Counted from the first letter of the stretch, positions 33,131-43,599 are shown. The stretch is DNA of 64,000 nt from Halodesulfovibrio marinisediminis DSM 17456 (GCF_900129975.1 NZ_FSRG01000004.1:558001-622000), one strand, 5' to 3'. Program-made: numbers and translations. Notes: a model not told the origin generated them from the sequence alone.

Positions 33131-33895
33131 TTACCCCTTAACCTTTTCGTCTTCCAGATAGTTATCGAGCTGACGCAGTACCCATTCACGGCGGCTAATG
33201 TAGTACACCTGTGTATCGGCACCGAGACGTTCGAGCAATCTGTGAGCGTATTTGGAGCTAGCAAGTTTAGCTACTTCATGTTCTTCGTTGTTAAGGTCAC
33301 CGAAGGTGATAGCACCGTTAGGACAAGCCTCGGTACAGGAAGTAACGTATTCGCCTTCAGCCAGATCCATAGGATCACGACCTTCAACGATTGCTTTATC
33401 TTTTGCAGCCATCCAGCGGTGGTGACAGAAAGTACATTTTTCAACAACACCACGAGGACGCACAGATACGTCTGGAGTAAGAGCTTTCTCAAGTCCACCA
33501 GGCCATACCGGATCGCTCCAGTTGAAGTAGCGTGCGTGGTAAGGGCAAGCTGCCATACAGTAACGACAGCCGATGCAACGAGGAGTTACCTGGCTAACGA
33601 TACCGCCCTCTTCGTTTTTGTCAGTCGCGATAACCGGACAAACAGAAACGCAAGGTGGGTGACCACACTGCTGGCAAGGGCGAGGCAGGTAGGCTACGTC
33701 GTGTTCAGGGTAAGGTTTACCGTTGGACAGTTCGTAGACTGTGATCCAGTTCATTACTTTGATTTTATTGGAAGCATCGACAACTGGTGCGAGGTTGTTT
33801 TCAGCCTGACATGCAACCATGCAGGCACCACAACCGGTACACTTGTCGAGGTCAATTGCCATGCCCCATTTGATAGTGAATTCTTTAGTTTGCAT
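33131..33895 (-). CDS. qrcC: Quinone reductase complex iron-sulfur subunit QrcC
   Basis: 254 aa, periplasmic-type ferredoxin subunit like PsrB/NrfC. Cysteine groups: CTGCGACMVACQ, CQQCGHPPCVSVCP, CIGCRYCMAACPYHA, and CTFCHHR with CTEACPNG, consistent with four Fe-S clusters. It lacks its own signal peptide, so export with the Tat-dependent QrcB is likely. 12 bp after qrcB. Confidence 0.95.
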   Translation of the reverse strand: MQTKEFTIKWGMAIDLDKCTGCGACMVACQAENNLAPVVDASNKIKVMNWITVYELSNGKPYPEHDVAYLPRPCQQCGHPPCVSVCPVIATDKNEEGGIVSQVTPRCIGCRYCMAACPYHARYFNWSDPVWPGGLEKALTPDVSVRPRGVVEKCTFCHHRWMAAKDKAIVEGRDPMDLAEGEYVTSCTEACPNGAITFGDLNNEEHEVAKLASSKYAHRLLERLGADTQVYYISRREWVLRQLDNYLEDEKVKG

Positions 33896-33907
33896 GACGC
33901 TCGTCCC

Positions 33908-35980
33908 TTATGCCTTGCTGACGTTTACACCAGCAACGTTCCAGACAGACTGTCCTGTGCCGGCTTCATAACCAACAGTCAGCAGCTCCATGACGTTTTC
34001 GCCTTTGCCTTTGCTGAACTCATCAAATGCGGTGTGACCAAAGCCCATCAGCACTGCGATGGTGTTTGGCATAACGCCTTCAAAAATGTTCACACGGGCC
34101 TGGATGCTGCCACTGTTATTGCTGAGCTTAATACGGTCGTGTTTTACTACGCCAAGCTCGCGTGCTGTTGCACCGTTCATAGCAACGTACATTTCGTTTT
34201 TCTGGAGTTCCCAGCGACGAATTGTTTTGTTGTTGTATGGTGGAATAGCAGTGTTAGGGGTACCGATGTTAAGCTTCTGCACAGGGGCGATGCTCAGTTT
34301 TGCAGCTTTCGGTGCAGCAGCAAGTGCTTTACCGATAACGTCTGCGGCGAGGCGCAGATCGGACTGCTCTACAACAGCATCGCTAGTGAAGAATTCGCCT
34401 TCCATCAGGCTATCCCAATCAGCACCTGCAGCTTCTGCTTTTGCCTGAAGAATTTCTTCAAAAGTAGCAAAGCCAAGGTCCATGTTGAGCTTGCCAGCAA
34501 CACTCAGAAGAACGTCAGCAGCAGGTTTGCCATCGATCGCGCATGGCGCAACTGGACGGGCAAGACCGTAGAATGCCTGATTGATGCCGTATGGAGTTTC
34601 CACGTCATCAAAACGTTCAAGACCGAGTGGGGTAGGCAGAACAAGGTCACAAGCTTTCGCAGTTTCATCAAGGAAGCTGGTGAAAGCCACTTTGAATGGA
34701 ACCTTGTCCATAACTTTAGCCATAGCTGCAGGCTGAGGCAGACCGTAAACAGGGTTTGCTTCGTAGAAGACCATTGCACGCGGGGTACCAACTTTACCAG
34801 CACTGATGCGGGAAAGGTATGCCACGAGGTCTTTTTCAGCAATTTCGTTACGATCCATACCGGAAGCAATAACTTTCGGTACTAAAGGAAGAGCTTTTAC
34901 GCCGCCTTCGCGACCAAAGCTACCGAGCAGCATGTTAACCGCGGTGCCAGCGAGAACAGTTGCAACGCCTGTGCCCTGACCGAATTCAGAACCGGTAAGA
35001 ACAACTGGACGCTGAGCTTTTGAAAGCTCTGTTGCAATAGCTTTAAGCTTTGCAGGAGCAACGCCTGTGAGTGATGCAACTTTCTGCGGAGTGTACTGAG
35101 CGGCAAGCGCTTTGAACTCTTCAAAGTCAGGTGCACCAACTGTAGCGCCGGATTTGATGAGCAGGTTTGCAATGCCCATTGCAAAGACTGCTTCTGTACC
35201 GGATTTTGCTGGTAACCATTCGTCAACGCCTGCTGCAGTGTTGTTCTGCACAGGGCCTGCGTAAACGAACTTTACGGTTGGTTTCTCTCCAGCAGGGTGG
35301 GACTTTTTGTATGCAGCGCGGTTGCGAAGCACGGTGCCCCAGGACTCAAGAATGTTAGCACCGATAGCGAAAACGTAGTCGCTGTTTTCGATGTCGTAGC
35401 CAAGCTGGCCTTTGCCATTCATGCTGGCAAATGCACGTGTTGCTGGCTGAACCTCGGAAGGCATAACGTAGAACTCTTCGGAACCACTTTCTTTCGCCAT
35501 ACCGGAGAGAAGTTCGTTGATTGTACCGGTTTCGTCACCGGATACATATGCAACCTTGGAACCTGCTCTTCTGAGGTTTTCTTTGAGCATTTTTTCTGCT
35601 TCTTCCCAGGAAATCGCAACATAAGCACCGTCACCGGAACGCTTAAGTGGACGCTTTACACGGGAAGGAGAGTACATAAGCTGAACTTCTGCTGCAGCGA
35701 GGGCTGTGATGCCACCCATGGAAAGAGGGTGGTTATCATCTGGAAGAGCACGTACAGGACGGTCTCCAACCAGACGGATTTTCATGCCCGCAGCGGAAGG
35801 ACATAATTTACTGATTGTTGAAACGTAGGAGTTTTCACCGTCTACGTTTCGTGGAATCCAGGACCAGTTCTGAGTCCAGATACTCGCGTCATCAAGGAGT
35901 TTCCAAGGTACGGGAGTAGCCAGAACACCAGTGGTGGCGCCTGCAACAAACTTAAGGAATCCTCGTCTATCTACTGCCAT
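33908..35980 (-). CDS. qrcB: Quinone reductase complex molybdopterin-oxidoreductase-like subunit QrcB
   Basis: 690 aa with a Tat signal (DRRGFLKFVAGATTG). It has the fold of DMSO-reductase family catalytic subunits, but the N-terminal Fe-S motif is reduced to a single Cys (SKLCPSAAG), in line with what is known for QrcB, which has lost the cofactor and acts structurally or in electron passage. Domain remnants such as YVSGDETGTINELLSGMAKESG and VVLTGSEFGQGTGVA are visible. The antisense strand is open over a long stretch only because of codon composition. Confidence 0.95.
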   Translation of the reverse strand: MAVDRRGFLKFVAGATTGVLATPVPWKLLDDASIWTQNWSWIPRNVDGENSYVSTISKLCPSAAGMKIRLVGDRPVRALPDDNHPLSMGGITALAAAEVQLMYSPSRVKRPLKRSGDGAYVAISWEEAEKMLKENLRRAGSKVAYVSGDETGTINELLSGMAKESGSEEFYVMPSEVQPATRAFASMNGKGQLGYDIENSDYVFAIGANILESWGTVLRNRAAYKKSHPAGEKPTVKFVYAGPVQNNTAAGVDEWLPAKSGTEAVFAMGIANLLIKSGATVGAPDFEEFKALAAQYTPQKVASLTGVAPAKLKAIATELSKAQRPVVLTGSEFGQGTGVATVLAGTAVNMLLGSFGREGGVKALPLVPKVIASGMDRNEIAEKDLVAYLSRISAGKVGTPRAMVFYEANPVYGLPQPAAMAKVMDKVPFKVAFTSFLDETAKACDLVLPTPLGLERFDDVETPYGINQAFYGLARPVAPCAIDGKPAADVLLSVAGKLNMDLGFATFEEILQAKAEAAGADWDSLMEGEFFTSDAVVEQSDLRLAADVIGKALAAAPKAAKLSIAPVQKLNIGTPNTAIPPYNNKTIRRWELQKNEMYVAMNGATARELGVVKHDRIKLSNNSGSIQARVNIFEGVMPNTIAVLMGFGHTAFDEFSKGKGENVMELLTVGYEAGTGQSVWNVAGVNVSKA

Positions 35981-35994
35981 TGCATACTCCCCTT

Positions 35995-36627
35995 TTACTT
36001 ATGGCAGACGAAGCATGCGTTGCTGGAACGGGTAACGCCATAGTGCTCTGGGTGAGCATGGCAGCGTTCACATTCCCACATCTTCATGGTCTGCTTGCTG
36101 TACTTGGTCAGCTTGTTTTCATAGTAAGTCGGGGCCTTGTCCATGTTTGCCACATCAATGTGACACTGGGAACAGAGCTCAGTTTCTGTGAATTCATGAC
36201 ATGCGTTACATGATTCCATAGAATGAGCTGCATGACTGAAGAAGACGTTGTCTGGCTGTGCCTGGTAAACACGCCACTTAACTTCTTTACCGGTTTCCAC
36301 ATACTCCTTGATGAAGCGTGCTTCTTCCGGATCTTCCCCGAGTGGTTCGTCGCTGTGACATTCAGCACAGCTCTCAGTTGTTGGAAGGCCGGCAAAAGTG
36401 CCGTCTTCACGGAAATAATGGCACGCAGAACATTCCATTTCTGCGTCTTGAATATGCACCTTATGGCTGAAATTAATAGGTTGTTCCTGTTCTGAGAAAA
36501 GCAGTCCAGGGAAAGCCCACCAACCAAAGATGAGTGCCACTACCAGACCTACGAAGAACGGGGCCGCGCCGCCAAATTGGCGTGACGTACTGTTCCCGTC
36601 GGCAGGATGTAAAAGCCTCTCCTCCAT
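35995..36627 (-). CDS. qrcA: Quinone reductase complex hexahaem cytochrome c QrcA
   Basis: About 210 aa. The frame extends back to 36732, but GAGG upstream of the ATG at 36627 (MEERLLHPAD) supports this start. One uncleaved transmembrane anchor (about 20-42) leads into a periplasmic domain with six CxxCH motifs: CSACH, CAECH, CNACH, CSQCH, CERCH and CFVCH. It receives electrons from type I cytochrome c3. First gene of the operon. Confidence 0.95.
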   Translation of the reverse strand: MEERLLHPADGNSTSRQFGGAAPFFVGLVVALIFGWWAFPGLLFSEQEQPINFSHKVHIQDAEMECSACHYFREDGTFAGLPTTESCAECHSDEPLGEDPEEARFIKEYVETGKEVKWRVYQAQPDNVFFSHAAHSMESCNACHEFTETELCSQCHIDVANMDKAPTYYENKLTKYSKQTMKMWECERCHAHPEHYGVTRSSNACFVCHK

Positions 36628-37127
36628 AACCCTTCGCCTCATAGCTGGTTTAAAATATTGAAAAAAAGCCCACATTACCACACCCCTGTGTCTACTTCTT
36701 AGGGGCAATTGCGTCAAGGTGAAATATTTCACGAGCGGTAACTAACCCTTCTGAAACGTACACATTAAGCGGATGCGGCGTATCCATTAACTGTGTTTCT
36801 AAAACATAAAAATAAAGTTTTTGGTACTAAAAAAACTACGGAAACCTGACTGTTTGAAAGTCCAAACAAGATTTTTTTTAAATAAAAATAAAGTGGTTAG
36901 GTGTATAAATGGAGTGGGTTAGTAGTGTTTTTGGCTTTGTGCAAAAAATATTTAGTTTATGAAACAGCTGGTTGAAAGAACGTTTTGGAGTTGAGCCTAG
37001 TTAGTCGATAAAACTTACATTAAAATAAATTTTATCGGTAAATGTCGTATAATAAGAAGATTTTTTTCTGAAGCTGTGATACTGGAGAGTGTGATTTCGT
37101 GTATATGTGCAAGAAGCGGGAGCGCAT
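36628..37127. promoter_or_regulatory. Divergent region between qrc and hybrid kinase
   Basis: 500 bp without a gene. CGATAAAA (37006-37013) and TTTTATCG (37030-37037) form an 8-bp dyad with a 16-nt spacer about 90 bp before the kinase start; it could be an operator. The remainder is AT-rich promoter DNA. Confidence 0.4.
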
Positions 37128-38807
37128 ATGAATAAAGAAGTTAGAGAATACGGTTCGTTGCTGAGTGCTAGAACAGGGAAAAACTGTTGTGTGTCTGAAC
37201 CGGTTGATTTCACTACAGCGATAGAAAAAATAGTTGAGCTGGAAGCGTATGCAGCACAGCTTGAGTTAGAAGCATCGGCAGCAAAGCGAGAAGCTTCGCT
37301 GCTTAAGGATGTGTTGCGTGCAATTCCTGCTGATACAACGATCTATAATTCGGATGGAGACGTGTTGTTTTCGACCAGCATTTCGACGGAGACGTCGCAG
37401 GTTGTGACAGGGCGCAGCTATTGTTTGCTTGATCGTGATTACGAGCAGCATACACAGCAGGCTCATCCTATGGAGGGAGACCTCCCTATAGATAATGAAG
37501 GCTACTCAGGTGGAGAGTATCGTACTGTTCAGCATATTCCGTTTCAGTCCGAAAAGGGTGATTCGTTACTATTAAAATATACGAATGAAATCTCGCACGA
37601 GTTTGAAATGACGCGTGAATTAAAGGCTGCCAAAGATGCTGCAGAGGCTGCAGACAAAGCAAAGAGTGAGTTTCTTACAACCATGAGCCATGAGATTCGA
37701 ACTCCAATGAACGGCTTACTTGGTATGTTAGATCTCGCATTGGATACTGAGCTTGATGCAGAGCAACGGGAATATCTTGAGGCGGTAGAAAATTCAGCAG
37801 AATCTTTGCTTGTTTTAATTAATCAAATTTTAGATTTCTCAAAGATTGAAGCTGGAGTGTTGGAAATTGACAATCAGGCGTTCAGATTACGAAAGCGTCT
37901 TTCAGCGTTGCGTACAATGTTCTTCCATCGTGCTGAGGAGCGTTGTCTGGGGCTTACCTTTACTGTTCCTGATGATGTTCCGGATGTGCTTGTCGGCGAC
38001 TTTCCCCGCATTCGACAGGTTATCGTTAACTTGCTTGATAACGCATTGAAGTTTACCGATGGTGGTTCAGTCCGGTTGGCTGTCGAATTGGTGGAACTAA
38101 AAGGAGACTGTGCACAGTTACGCTTCTCTGTAAAGGATAGCGGAATAGGTATTCTTAAAGAGCATCAGGAAGCTATATTTGAGCGTTTTGTTCAGTCTGA
38201 TAGTTCTGTATCCCGTCAATATCAGGGAACAGGGCTTGGTTTGGCCATTTGTCGGAAGCTAGTCGAACTAATGGGAGGAACCTTGGAGGTATCCAGTGTT
38301 CCCGGTGAAGGTGCAGAGTTCTTTTTCGTACTTTCATTCCAGCTTGGAAAGTTAAATGAGCGTGGAGAGGTAGCAACGCGTGAGACTGCCATGGCAAAGC
38401 CTGTGCTTGGTAGTTCAAAGAAAGTTCTTGTAGTTGATGATAATGTAGTAAATCTAAAGTACATGGATATCTTTTTGAGAAAGCAAGGGTTTGAAGTCGA
38501 ACTGGCTACCAATGGTGTTGAAGCGTTGGAAGCGATGAAAGAAGAGGCTTATGATTTGGTGCTGATGGATATAGCCATGCCACAGATGGACGGTCTTGAA
38601 GCCACACGAAGAATTCGAGAATCAACTTCGCTCAAAGTTCGATCAGATGTGCCTGTAGTGGCTATGACAGCACATGCGTTAAAAGGTGACAGGGAAGCTT
38701 TTCTTGCAGCCGGAATGAATGAATATGTTGGAAAGCCTATTAATCCTGATAACTTATTGCGTGTTTTGTTTGGGCTTCTAGAATCTTCAAAGTCTGTTTC
38801 AAGTTAG
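37128..38807 (+). CDS. Hybrid sensor histidine kinase with C-terminal receiver
   Basis: About 559 aa from the ATG at 37128 (GGGAG upstream; a GTG 7 codons earlier is weaker). Coiled segment 30-70, a PAS-like region (about 70-165, [20 protein letters not shown]), HisKA with [15 protein letters not shown] near residue 190, HATPase with [19 protein letters not shown] and [12 protein letters not shown], then a receiver domain with intact phospho-acceptor ([13 protein letters not shown]) and Lys in VGKPI. No transmembrane helix, so a cytoplasmic sensor. No partner gene is adjacent; it is followed by tRNA-Ser. Confidence 0.92.
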   Translation: MNKEVREYGSLLSARTGKNCCVSEPVDFTTAIEKIVELEAYAAQLELEASAAKREASLLKDVLRAIPADTTIYNSDGDVLFSTSISTETSQVVTGRSYCLLDRDYEQHTQQAHPMEGDLPIDNEGYSGGEYRTVQHIPFQSEKGDSLLLKYTNEISHEFEMTRELKAAKDAAEAADKAKSEFLTTMSHEIRTPMNGLLGMLDLALDTELDAEQREYLEAVENSAESLLVLINQILDFSKIEAGVLEIDNQAFRLRKRLSALRTMFFHRAEERCLGLTFTVPDDVPDVLVGDFPRIRQVIVNLLDNALKFTDGGSVRLAVELVELKGDCAQLRFSVKDSGIGILKEHQEAIFERFVQSDSSVSRQYQGTGLGLAICRKLVELMGGTLEVSSVPGEGAEFFFVLSFQLGKLNERGEVATRETAMAKPVLGSSKKVLVVDDNVVNLKYMDIFLRKQGFEVELATNGVEALEAMKEEAYDLVLMDIAMPQMDGLEATRRIRESTSLKVRSDVPVVAMTAHALKGDREAFLAAGMNEYVGKPINPDNLLRVLFGLLESSKSVSS

Positions 38808-38912
38808 TGTCAGGATAAAAAATTAAAAAAAATGCGATAAGTGCTTGCGCTTTGAAACGGAATTCTCTATACAGACCACCTCTGCTTCGCAGAGAGTCTT
38901 ACAACAGAATAC

Positions 38913-39004
38913 GGAGAGGTGGCAGAGCTCGGTTGAACGCGGCGGTCTTGAAAACCGTTGAAGGTTTGCGCCTTCCGGGGGTTCGAATCCCTCCCTCTCC
39001 GCCA
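38913..39004 (+). tRNA. tRNA-Ser (UGA)
   Basis: 92-nt class II tRNA: GGAGAGG/CCTCTCC acceptor, GCGGT/ACCGT anticodon stem with loop CTTGAAA (anticodon TGA), a long variable arm (TTGAAGGTTTGCGCCTTCC region), TTCGAAT T loop, discriminator G and encoded CCA. Confidence 0.96.
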
Positions 39005-39080
39005 TGTAATTAAAGCCCTTACAGTGAAAGCTGTGAGGGCTTTTTTGTGTCCAATGACTGAGATTAACCGTAAGCTTCCT
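38990..39080 (+). repeat. tRNA-Ser 3' end direct repeat, copy 1
   Basis: From CCTCCCTCTCCGCCATG through the terminator and GACTGAGATTAAC, this segment recurs in degenerate form at 41387-41465. It marks the tRNA 3' end as a past integration point. Confidence 0.7.
39013..39046 (+). terminator. tRNA-Ser terminator
   Basis: AAGCCCTTACAG-TGAAAG-CTGTGAGGGCTT with one T-G pair, followed by six T. Confidence 0.85.
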
Positions 39081-39247
39081 TTAAAAAGATACAAGTCAAA
39101 AATAGAGTTTTCTGGCACAACACAGCTAGGAAAAATTTATGAAGAACTCACGATTTGCTGAGACTCAGATTATTGCAAGGCATTAAGGTAAATGACAGTT
39201 GTCGCGCACATGGGATTCCAGATGCCACGAACTATAACTGGAAATCA

Positions 39248-39287
39248 AAATACGTCCGGCAGCAATTTCAGGCTACCGGACGTATTT
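39248..39287 (-). terminator. Terminator of the symporter gene
   Basis: AAATACGTCCGG and CCGGACGTATTT, 12-bp perfect stem with 16-nt loop; T-rich on the minus strand after the stem. Confidence 0.7.
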
Positions 39288-39370
39288 GTTATGAAGTCTG
39301 GTGTGTAACCCTATAAATTAGGGAATGAGCACCAAAGGACTGCCGAGTACTAGCACCAACACACGTAATA

Positions 39371-40756
39371 CTAACGGGCAGGTTCTGTTACAGCAGCACT
39401 TCTCGCAGATTCACGAGTCTTATCGGCAAAATAATTTTTAGTTTCTTTAACAATCACGGGAGACAATAAAAGCAGACCAATGAGGTTTGGGAACGCCATC
39501 AAACCGTTAAACAAATCACAAAGCAGCCACAGGAAATTCAATTCCATCACAGCACCAACACCGATACAGGCAATATATACCAAGCGGTATGGTAGAACAG
39601 CACGTTCGCCAAACAAAAATTCAATGGATTTTTCACCATAGTAACACCAGCCGAGAATGGTGGAGTATGCAAATAGCGCCAGCCCAATGGACACAATATA
39701 ATCGCCGCCCACCAGCAAGGACTTAAAGGACATAGCGGTCATACCTGCACCAGTAGCACCGCTGGACCACCCACCTGCAATAATTATTACCAGGCCATTA
39801 AGCGTACAGACGATCAATGTGTCGATGAAGGTCTGTGTCATTGAAACTAACGCCTGCCCAACGGGGTGGCTTGTTTGTGCAGCAGCAGCTGCGATTGGAG
39901 AGCTACCAAGACCAGACTCGTTAGAGAAAACACCACGAGCCACTCCCATGCGCACGGCAAGCATAACACTGGCACCGGCAAAGCCGCCTGTTGCAGCCGT
40001 AGGATTAAACGCCTTCTCAAATACCAGTGCGAATGCACCAGGCACCTGATCTAGATTCATAAACACGATGAGCAGCGCACCGGCAATGTAAAATAAAATC
40101 ATGATAGGAACGAGTACGCCGGTAACACGGCCGATGCTCTTAATGCCGCCAATAAGCACCACTGCACAGCTAATAAGCAGAACAGCACCGGTAATCCATT
40201 CCGGAACCCCAAAAGAGGTTTGTAGTACATCGGCTACAGAGTTGGATTGCACCATACTACCGGTACCCAGAGCAGCGATGGAAGCAAAAACGGCGAATGC
40301 AGCCCCAAGCCACCATTTATTCAATCCGTTGCTGATGTAATACATTGGGCCACCGTTCATTTCACCATTGGCATCTACTACACGGTATTTAACAGCCAGC
40401 ACGGCTTCGCCATATTTGGTAGCCATGCCCAGCAGACCGGATACCCACATCCAGAACATGGCGCCGGGGCCGCCAATGGCCAGAGCGGTAGCAACACCGG
40501 CCACGTTACCGGTACCAACAGTGGCGGAAAGTGCTGTCATGAGAGCCTGGAAGTTGCTGATATCGCCTTCCGCTCCCTCTTCTTTACGCTTTACCAACGC
40601 CAACCAGAGGGAATAAATAAGCTTGGTAAATTGGATACCTCGCAGACTAAGCGTAAGGAACACCCCTGTGCCGATAAGCATAATAAGCATGGGCGCACCC
40701 CAAACAAAGCCACTGAGGTCACTAACAAACATCTGCAACTGAGAAAAAAATTCCAT
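39371..40756 (-). CDS. Sodium:alanine/glycine symporter (AGCS family)
   Basis: About 461 aa. The frame is open to 40915, but AGG before the ATG at 40756 ([10 protein letters not shown]) and the family length favour this start. About ten transmembrane helices; AGCS signatures include [41 protein letters not shown] (residues about 85-130) and [22 protein letters not shown] near 290. It imports Ala or Gly with Na+. It is the only gene between the two tRNA-Ser 3'-end repeats. Confidence 0.95.
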   Translation of the reverse strand: MEFFSQLQMFVSDLSGFVWGAPMLIMLIGTGVFLTLSLRGIQFTKLIYSLWLALVKRKEEGAEGDISNFQALMTALSATVGTGNVAGVATALAIGGPGAMFWMWVSGLLGMATKYGEAVLAVKYRVVDANGEMNGGPMYYISNGLNKWWLGAAFAVFASIAALGTGSMVQSNSVADVLQTSFGVPEWITGAVLLISCAVVLIGGIKSIGRVTGVLVPIMILFYIAGALLIVFMNLDQVPGAFALVFEKAFNPTAATGGFAGASVMLAVRMGVARGVFSNESGLGSSPIAAAAAQTSHPVGQALVSMTQTFIDTLIVCTLNGLVIIIAGGWSSGATGAGMTAMSFKSLLVGGDYIVSIGLALFAYSTILGWCYYGEKSIEFLFGERAVLPYRLVYIACIGVGAVMELNFLWLLCDLFNGLMAFPNLIGLLLLSPVIVKETKNYFADKTRESARSAAVTEPAR

Positions 40757-41670
40757 GTTAAACCTGCTTTTTAGATAAAGAATGACAGCAGACAGCCCAA
40801 CGGCTTTCTGCACAAACGAAAATAGGAATATAGCGCCACCTAAAATCGTTACAGGGACCCTTAATAAGGTAAATAACATGCTAAAAAAATAAAAAAAAAG
40901 AGGTTGAACAAACAACCATCATCAAATTCATCAGCAGTACAACACCCCTCATTGCACAATCACAGGGAATAGCACCACAAGCCGCTTATAAAAGAGTGCA
41001 AAAAAAATTAGTATATGATCGCACAATCTATTTTGTAAGATAAAAGAGGGGTTGAAGTATTTATATAATGAAAACGATGAGATGGGTCGTTTTTGAATCG
41101 CAACACTCTGTAAAAAAAGAATCTGCAAGGTAGACAATGTGAATTTGTATAGGCTGCCCTGTTTCTCATGCTGGCATTTTAAGAGGTTCAAAATATGTAG
41201 AGCTTTTACAAGAATCTTGAGGGTGATCACCCAATCAAGAATTTCCCATTGCTTTTGGTCGGTTATGGGTACATTGCCAAAAATAACTTGTAACAAAACG
41301 TTAGTTTTTTTGAGTGATTCCTTTTGTAAAAAACAATGGGTTAGCGATTGTTGTTTTCGGATGAAACGGCTGCCCCAATGGGTCTTCCTCCCTCTCCGCC
41401 ATGATATTAAGCCCTTACAGTGAAAACTGTGAGGACTTTTTTTGTGCCCAGCGACTGAGATTAACGAGTTTGTCCAACCTCTTATATTTAGGATTGCGTG
41501 AGCTTCTCCTAAAGAGACACAACTAAAAAATATGGGAAGTTTACAGAGATGCTGTCAACAGATGATGTGTACGCTTTAAATCAGTGGTACGTATAGTTAG
41601 AACCCCGTTTAGAAAGAATCCTGCGGTGACTAGATATGTCTTCTCTGTATCAATCATGAGGAGAAGTTAT
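40757..41670. other. Long non-coding interval with degenerate tRNA-Ser tail
   Basis: 914 bp without a supportable gene. Contents: a dyad CTTGA-GGGTGATCACCC-AA-TCAAG (41216-41239), then the second copy of the tRNA-Ser tail (41387-41465), including a weakened terminator hairpin. DNA after both repeats keeps faint similarity (AAGCTTC-type block and a run like GACACAACTAAAAAA). Forward frame 41139-41423 ends in the tRNA tail and is not called. Confidence 0.5.
41387..41465 (+). repeat. tRNA-Ser 3' end direct repeat, copy 2
   Basis: CCTCCCTCTCCGCCATG is identical to the tRNA end at 38990-39006; the following terminator-like hairpin and GACTGAGATTAAC match copy 1 with several differences. Interpreted as an old attachment-site duplication. 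Confidence 0.7.
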
Positions 41671-43125
41671 ATGCGTAAGGTATCAGCGATGAGCACAGAA
41701 GAATGGTTACGACGTGATGTGATGAAGTCTGTGACAGATCATATCAACAATGTTCCGAGAAATAGTTCTCGGAATCAGTCTATGTCGACAGAAGAGTATT
41801 TACGTAACGATGTCTTTGGACAATCCGCAAAACATTCTGCAATTGAACGAGGTGGTGCGATTGCGCAACGTGGTGCAGATGACGTTAAAGATATCACGCC
41901 ATCCACTGCACTGAAGTTTCAGCAGGAACAATTCATAACTAAGACAGGATATACATTTGGGCGAATGGAACTGCATCGTAATCAAGAGGGACAAGTAGTA
42001 AGCCGTTCAACAACATTTGAAGATAAAACGATAATAGTAGAATATAGCTATGACCAAAAAGGGCGTTTAAATAATGTAATGCAAGACGGCCTTTGTACTG
42101 AGCGTTACAGATATGGTTCTCGTGGCGAACGGTTACAGGAATTAAATGGAACCAGATATGTTTATAACCACTCATCTCAGCTAGAACAGTTGATTTCTCC
42201 AAGAGAACGAATCTATTTTTCATACGACGAAAGAGGAAATCTTATTGAAAAGCGTTCTGGTGCGGGTATTACTACATATTGCTATAATAGTTCAAATTTA
42301 TTGAAAGAAGTCTGCTTGCCTGATGGGCGATGTATTCAATATGGATATGATCCATTGGGACGCCGTGCAATTAAACTTGTTAATGGTGCAATATCAGAAA
42401 AGTATTGCTGGAAAGATATGTTGCGGATGGAAGCTGCCTGTACTGGCGAAGATAAGGAGCACATTGTGTTCAAATATTCAGAAAAAGATACTGAAGAGCT
42501 CCATCCGACATCACTTATGTGTAACGGGAAAGAATATTTCTTGGCATATGACCATGTTGGAACATTGTTAGCTGTTGCAGATGAGTTAGGGCGAGTGCTA
42601 CATGTTGAAGAAACAGATAGCTTTGGCAGAAGGTTGTCGCAACATAAGCTCGCTCACGTTGCTATGTTGAGTTTCGGCGGAGGGCTGTTAGATGCCGATA
42701 CTGGTTTGGTTCATTTCCTATTCCGTGATTATGATCCGTCAACGGGGCGCTTTATTCAGCAAGATCCATTAGGGTTGCGAGGCGGTGATGCTGATGTATA
42801 TGGATATTGTTTGGATGATCCTGTTAATTTGATTGATCCGATTGGTTTGTTTGGGCTGACTAATGATGAAAGAAAAATGATAAATGGAAAGACCCGTGGT
42901 TGGGCTCACATTATGAAACAGTTAGCGACGTTGTTGACATCTTTACCAGACAGGGCTTCTGTATTTGCTGATGTATTAAAAAATGTACTTCCATCGAAGG
43001 ATGAAAGAGATGAGCGAGATAATCCAAAAGATGAAGTACATAACGAAAGTTATGAAAGAAGGGGTGAATACAAAGAGCATCGAGGAGTTCCAGAAGAATC
43101 ATATCCGAAGTTGTCGTTGTTGTAG
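41671..43125 (+). CDS. Short RHS-repeat protein with variable C-terminal tip (putative polymorphic toxin)
   Basis: About 484 aa from the ATG at 41671, preceded by AGGAGAAG. The first 40 residues carry a repeated motif, MSTEEWLRRDV and MSTEEYLRNDV. YD/RHS repeats run from about 90 to 330 (YSYDQKGRL, YNHSSQLEQL, YGYDPLGRRA). The RHS core ends FRDYDPSTGRFIQQDPLGLRGG, then YCLDDPVNLIDPIGL, the family's cleavage/boundary motif. After it comes a 90-residue unique tip with an amphipathic segment (HIMKQLATLLTSLPDRASVF) and a charged tail. RHS cores encapsulate toxic tips. There is no PAAR or signal peptide, so the export route is unknown. The next gene is a likely immunity protein. Confidence 0.8.
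   Translation: MRKVSAMSTEEWLRRDVMKSVTDHINNVPRNSSRNQSMSTEEYLRNDVFGQSAKHSAIERGGAIAQRGADDVKDITPSTALKFQQEQFITKTGYTFGRMELHRNQEGQVVSRSTTFEDKTIIVEYSYDQKGRLNNVMQDGLCTERYRYGSRGERLQELNGTRYVYNHSSQLEQLISPRERIYFSYDERGNLIEKRSGAGITTYCYNSSNLLKEVCLPDGRCIQYGYDPLGRRAIKLVNGAISEKYCWKDMLRMEAACTGEDKEHIVFKYSEKDTEELHPTSLMCNGKEYFLAYDHVGTLLAVADELGRVLHVEETDSFGRRLSQHKLAHVAMLSFGGGLLDADTGLVHFLFRDYDPSTGRFIQQDPLGLRGGDADVYGYCLDDPVNLIDPIGLFGLTNDERKMINGKTRGWAHIMKQLATLLTSLPDRASVFADVLKNVLPSKDERDERDNPKDEVHNESYERRGEYKEHRGVPEESYPKLSLL
42796..42870 (+). repeat. RHS boundary direct repeat, copy 1
   Basis: 75 bp encoding VYGYCLDDPVNLIDPIGLFG and the first tip residues; it matches 43648-43722 with about five differences. Confidence 0.85.
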
Positions 43126-43136
43126 GAGTTGACAAT

Positions 43137-43496
43137 ATGAAGAATAGATTTTGGACTGTATTGGCTTTTATTATTTGTTTTGCTTATATTTTATACCAAC
43201 TAGGTGCTCTTTATTTATTATGGCAATCCTATGAGTATGTAATGCCACCAGGCGGCGTTACATACGCTGTCTTTGTGTTGCTTACTTTTTTGACATTGTT
43301 TCTTCCTGAACAAGTGCGAACATGGGCAACATCGATGAGTATAATGGGTACCAGCATATTATTTTTTATAGCAGGCTGTATCCTTCAAGACTTTGACCCT
43401 AGTATGTTCATTGTAATTATTGGACATGTATTGGTTGCTTTATTTGTATTTCTGGCTTTTAGGCTGGCTGCTACGATACAGACAAAAGGTATGTAA
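43137..43496 (+). CDS. Small four-helix membrane protein, putative immunity protein
   Basis: 119 aa with GGAG upstream, 11 bp after the RHS gene. Four hydrophobic helices (about 5-30, 38-55, 62-82, 87-110). I know no family. Its place directly after an RHS tip is that of an immunity gene; a membrane location would fit a tip that acts on membranes, as with pore-forming colicins. Confidence 0.6.
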   Translation: MKNRFWTVLAFIICFAYILYQLGALYLLWQSYEYVMPPGGVTYAVFVLLTFLTLFLPEQVRTWATSMSIMGTSILFFIAGCILQDFDPSMFIVIIGHVLVALFVFLAFRLAATIQTKGM

Positions 43497-43599
43497 TTTG
43501 TTTTAAGTGAAGTTCAAATAACATTCATCCATATAATACCTTCATGCATCCAAAAGGTTTTTACCATCCCTGCCATATCGTTGGTGGGGATTTTCTTGA

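Noticed and set aside
33242-34885. 547-codon open frame opposite qrcC and qrcB
   Set aside because: It is antisense to two certain genes, has no ribosome site, and has a composition (many Cys, Phe, Thr) typical of a shadow frame.
41216-41239. CTTGA-GGGTGATCACCC-AA-TCAAG as a terminator
   Set aside because: No T-tract on either strand and no gene ends nearby; left as an unexplained dyad.
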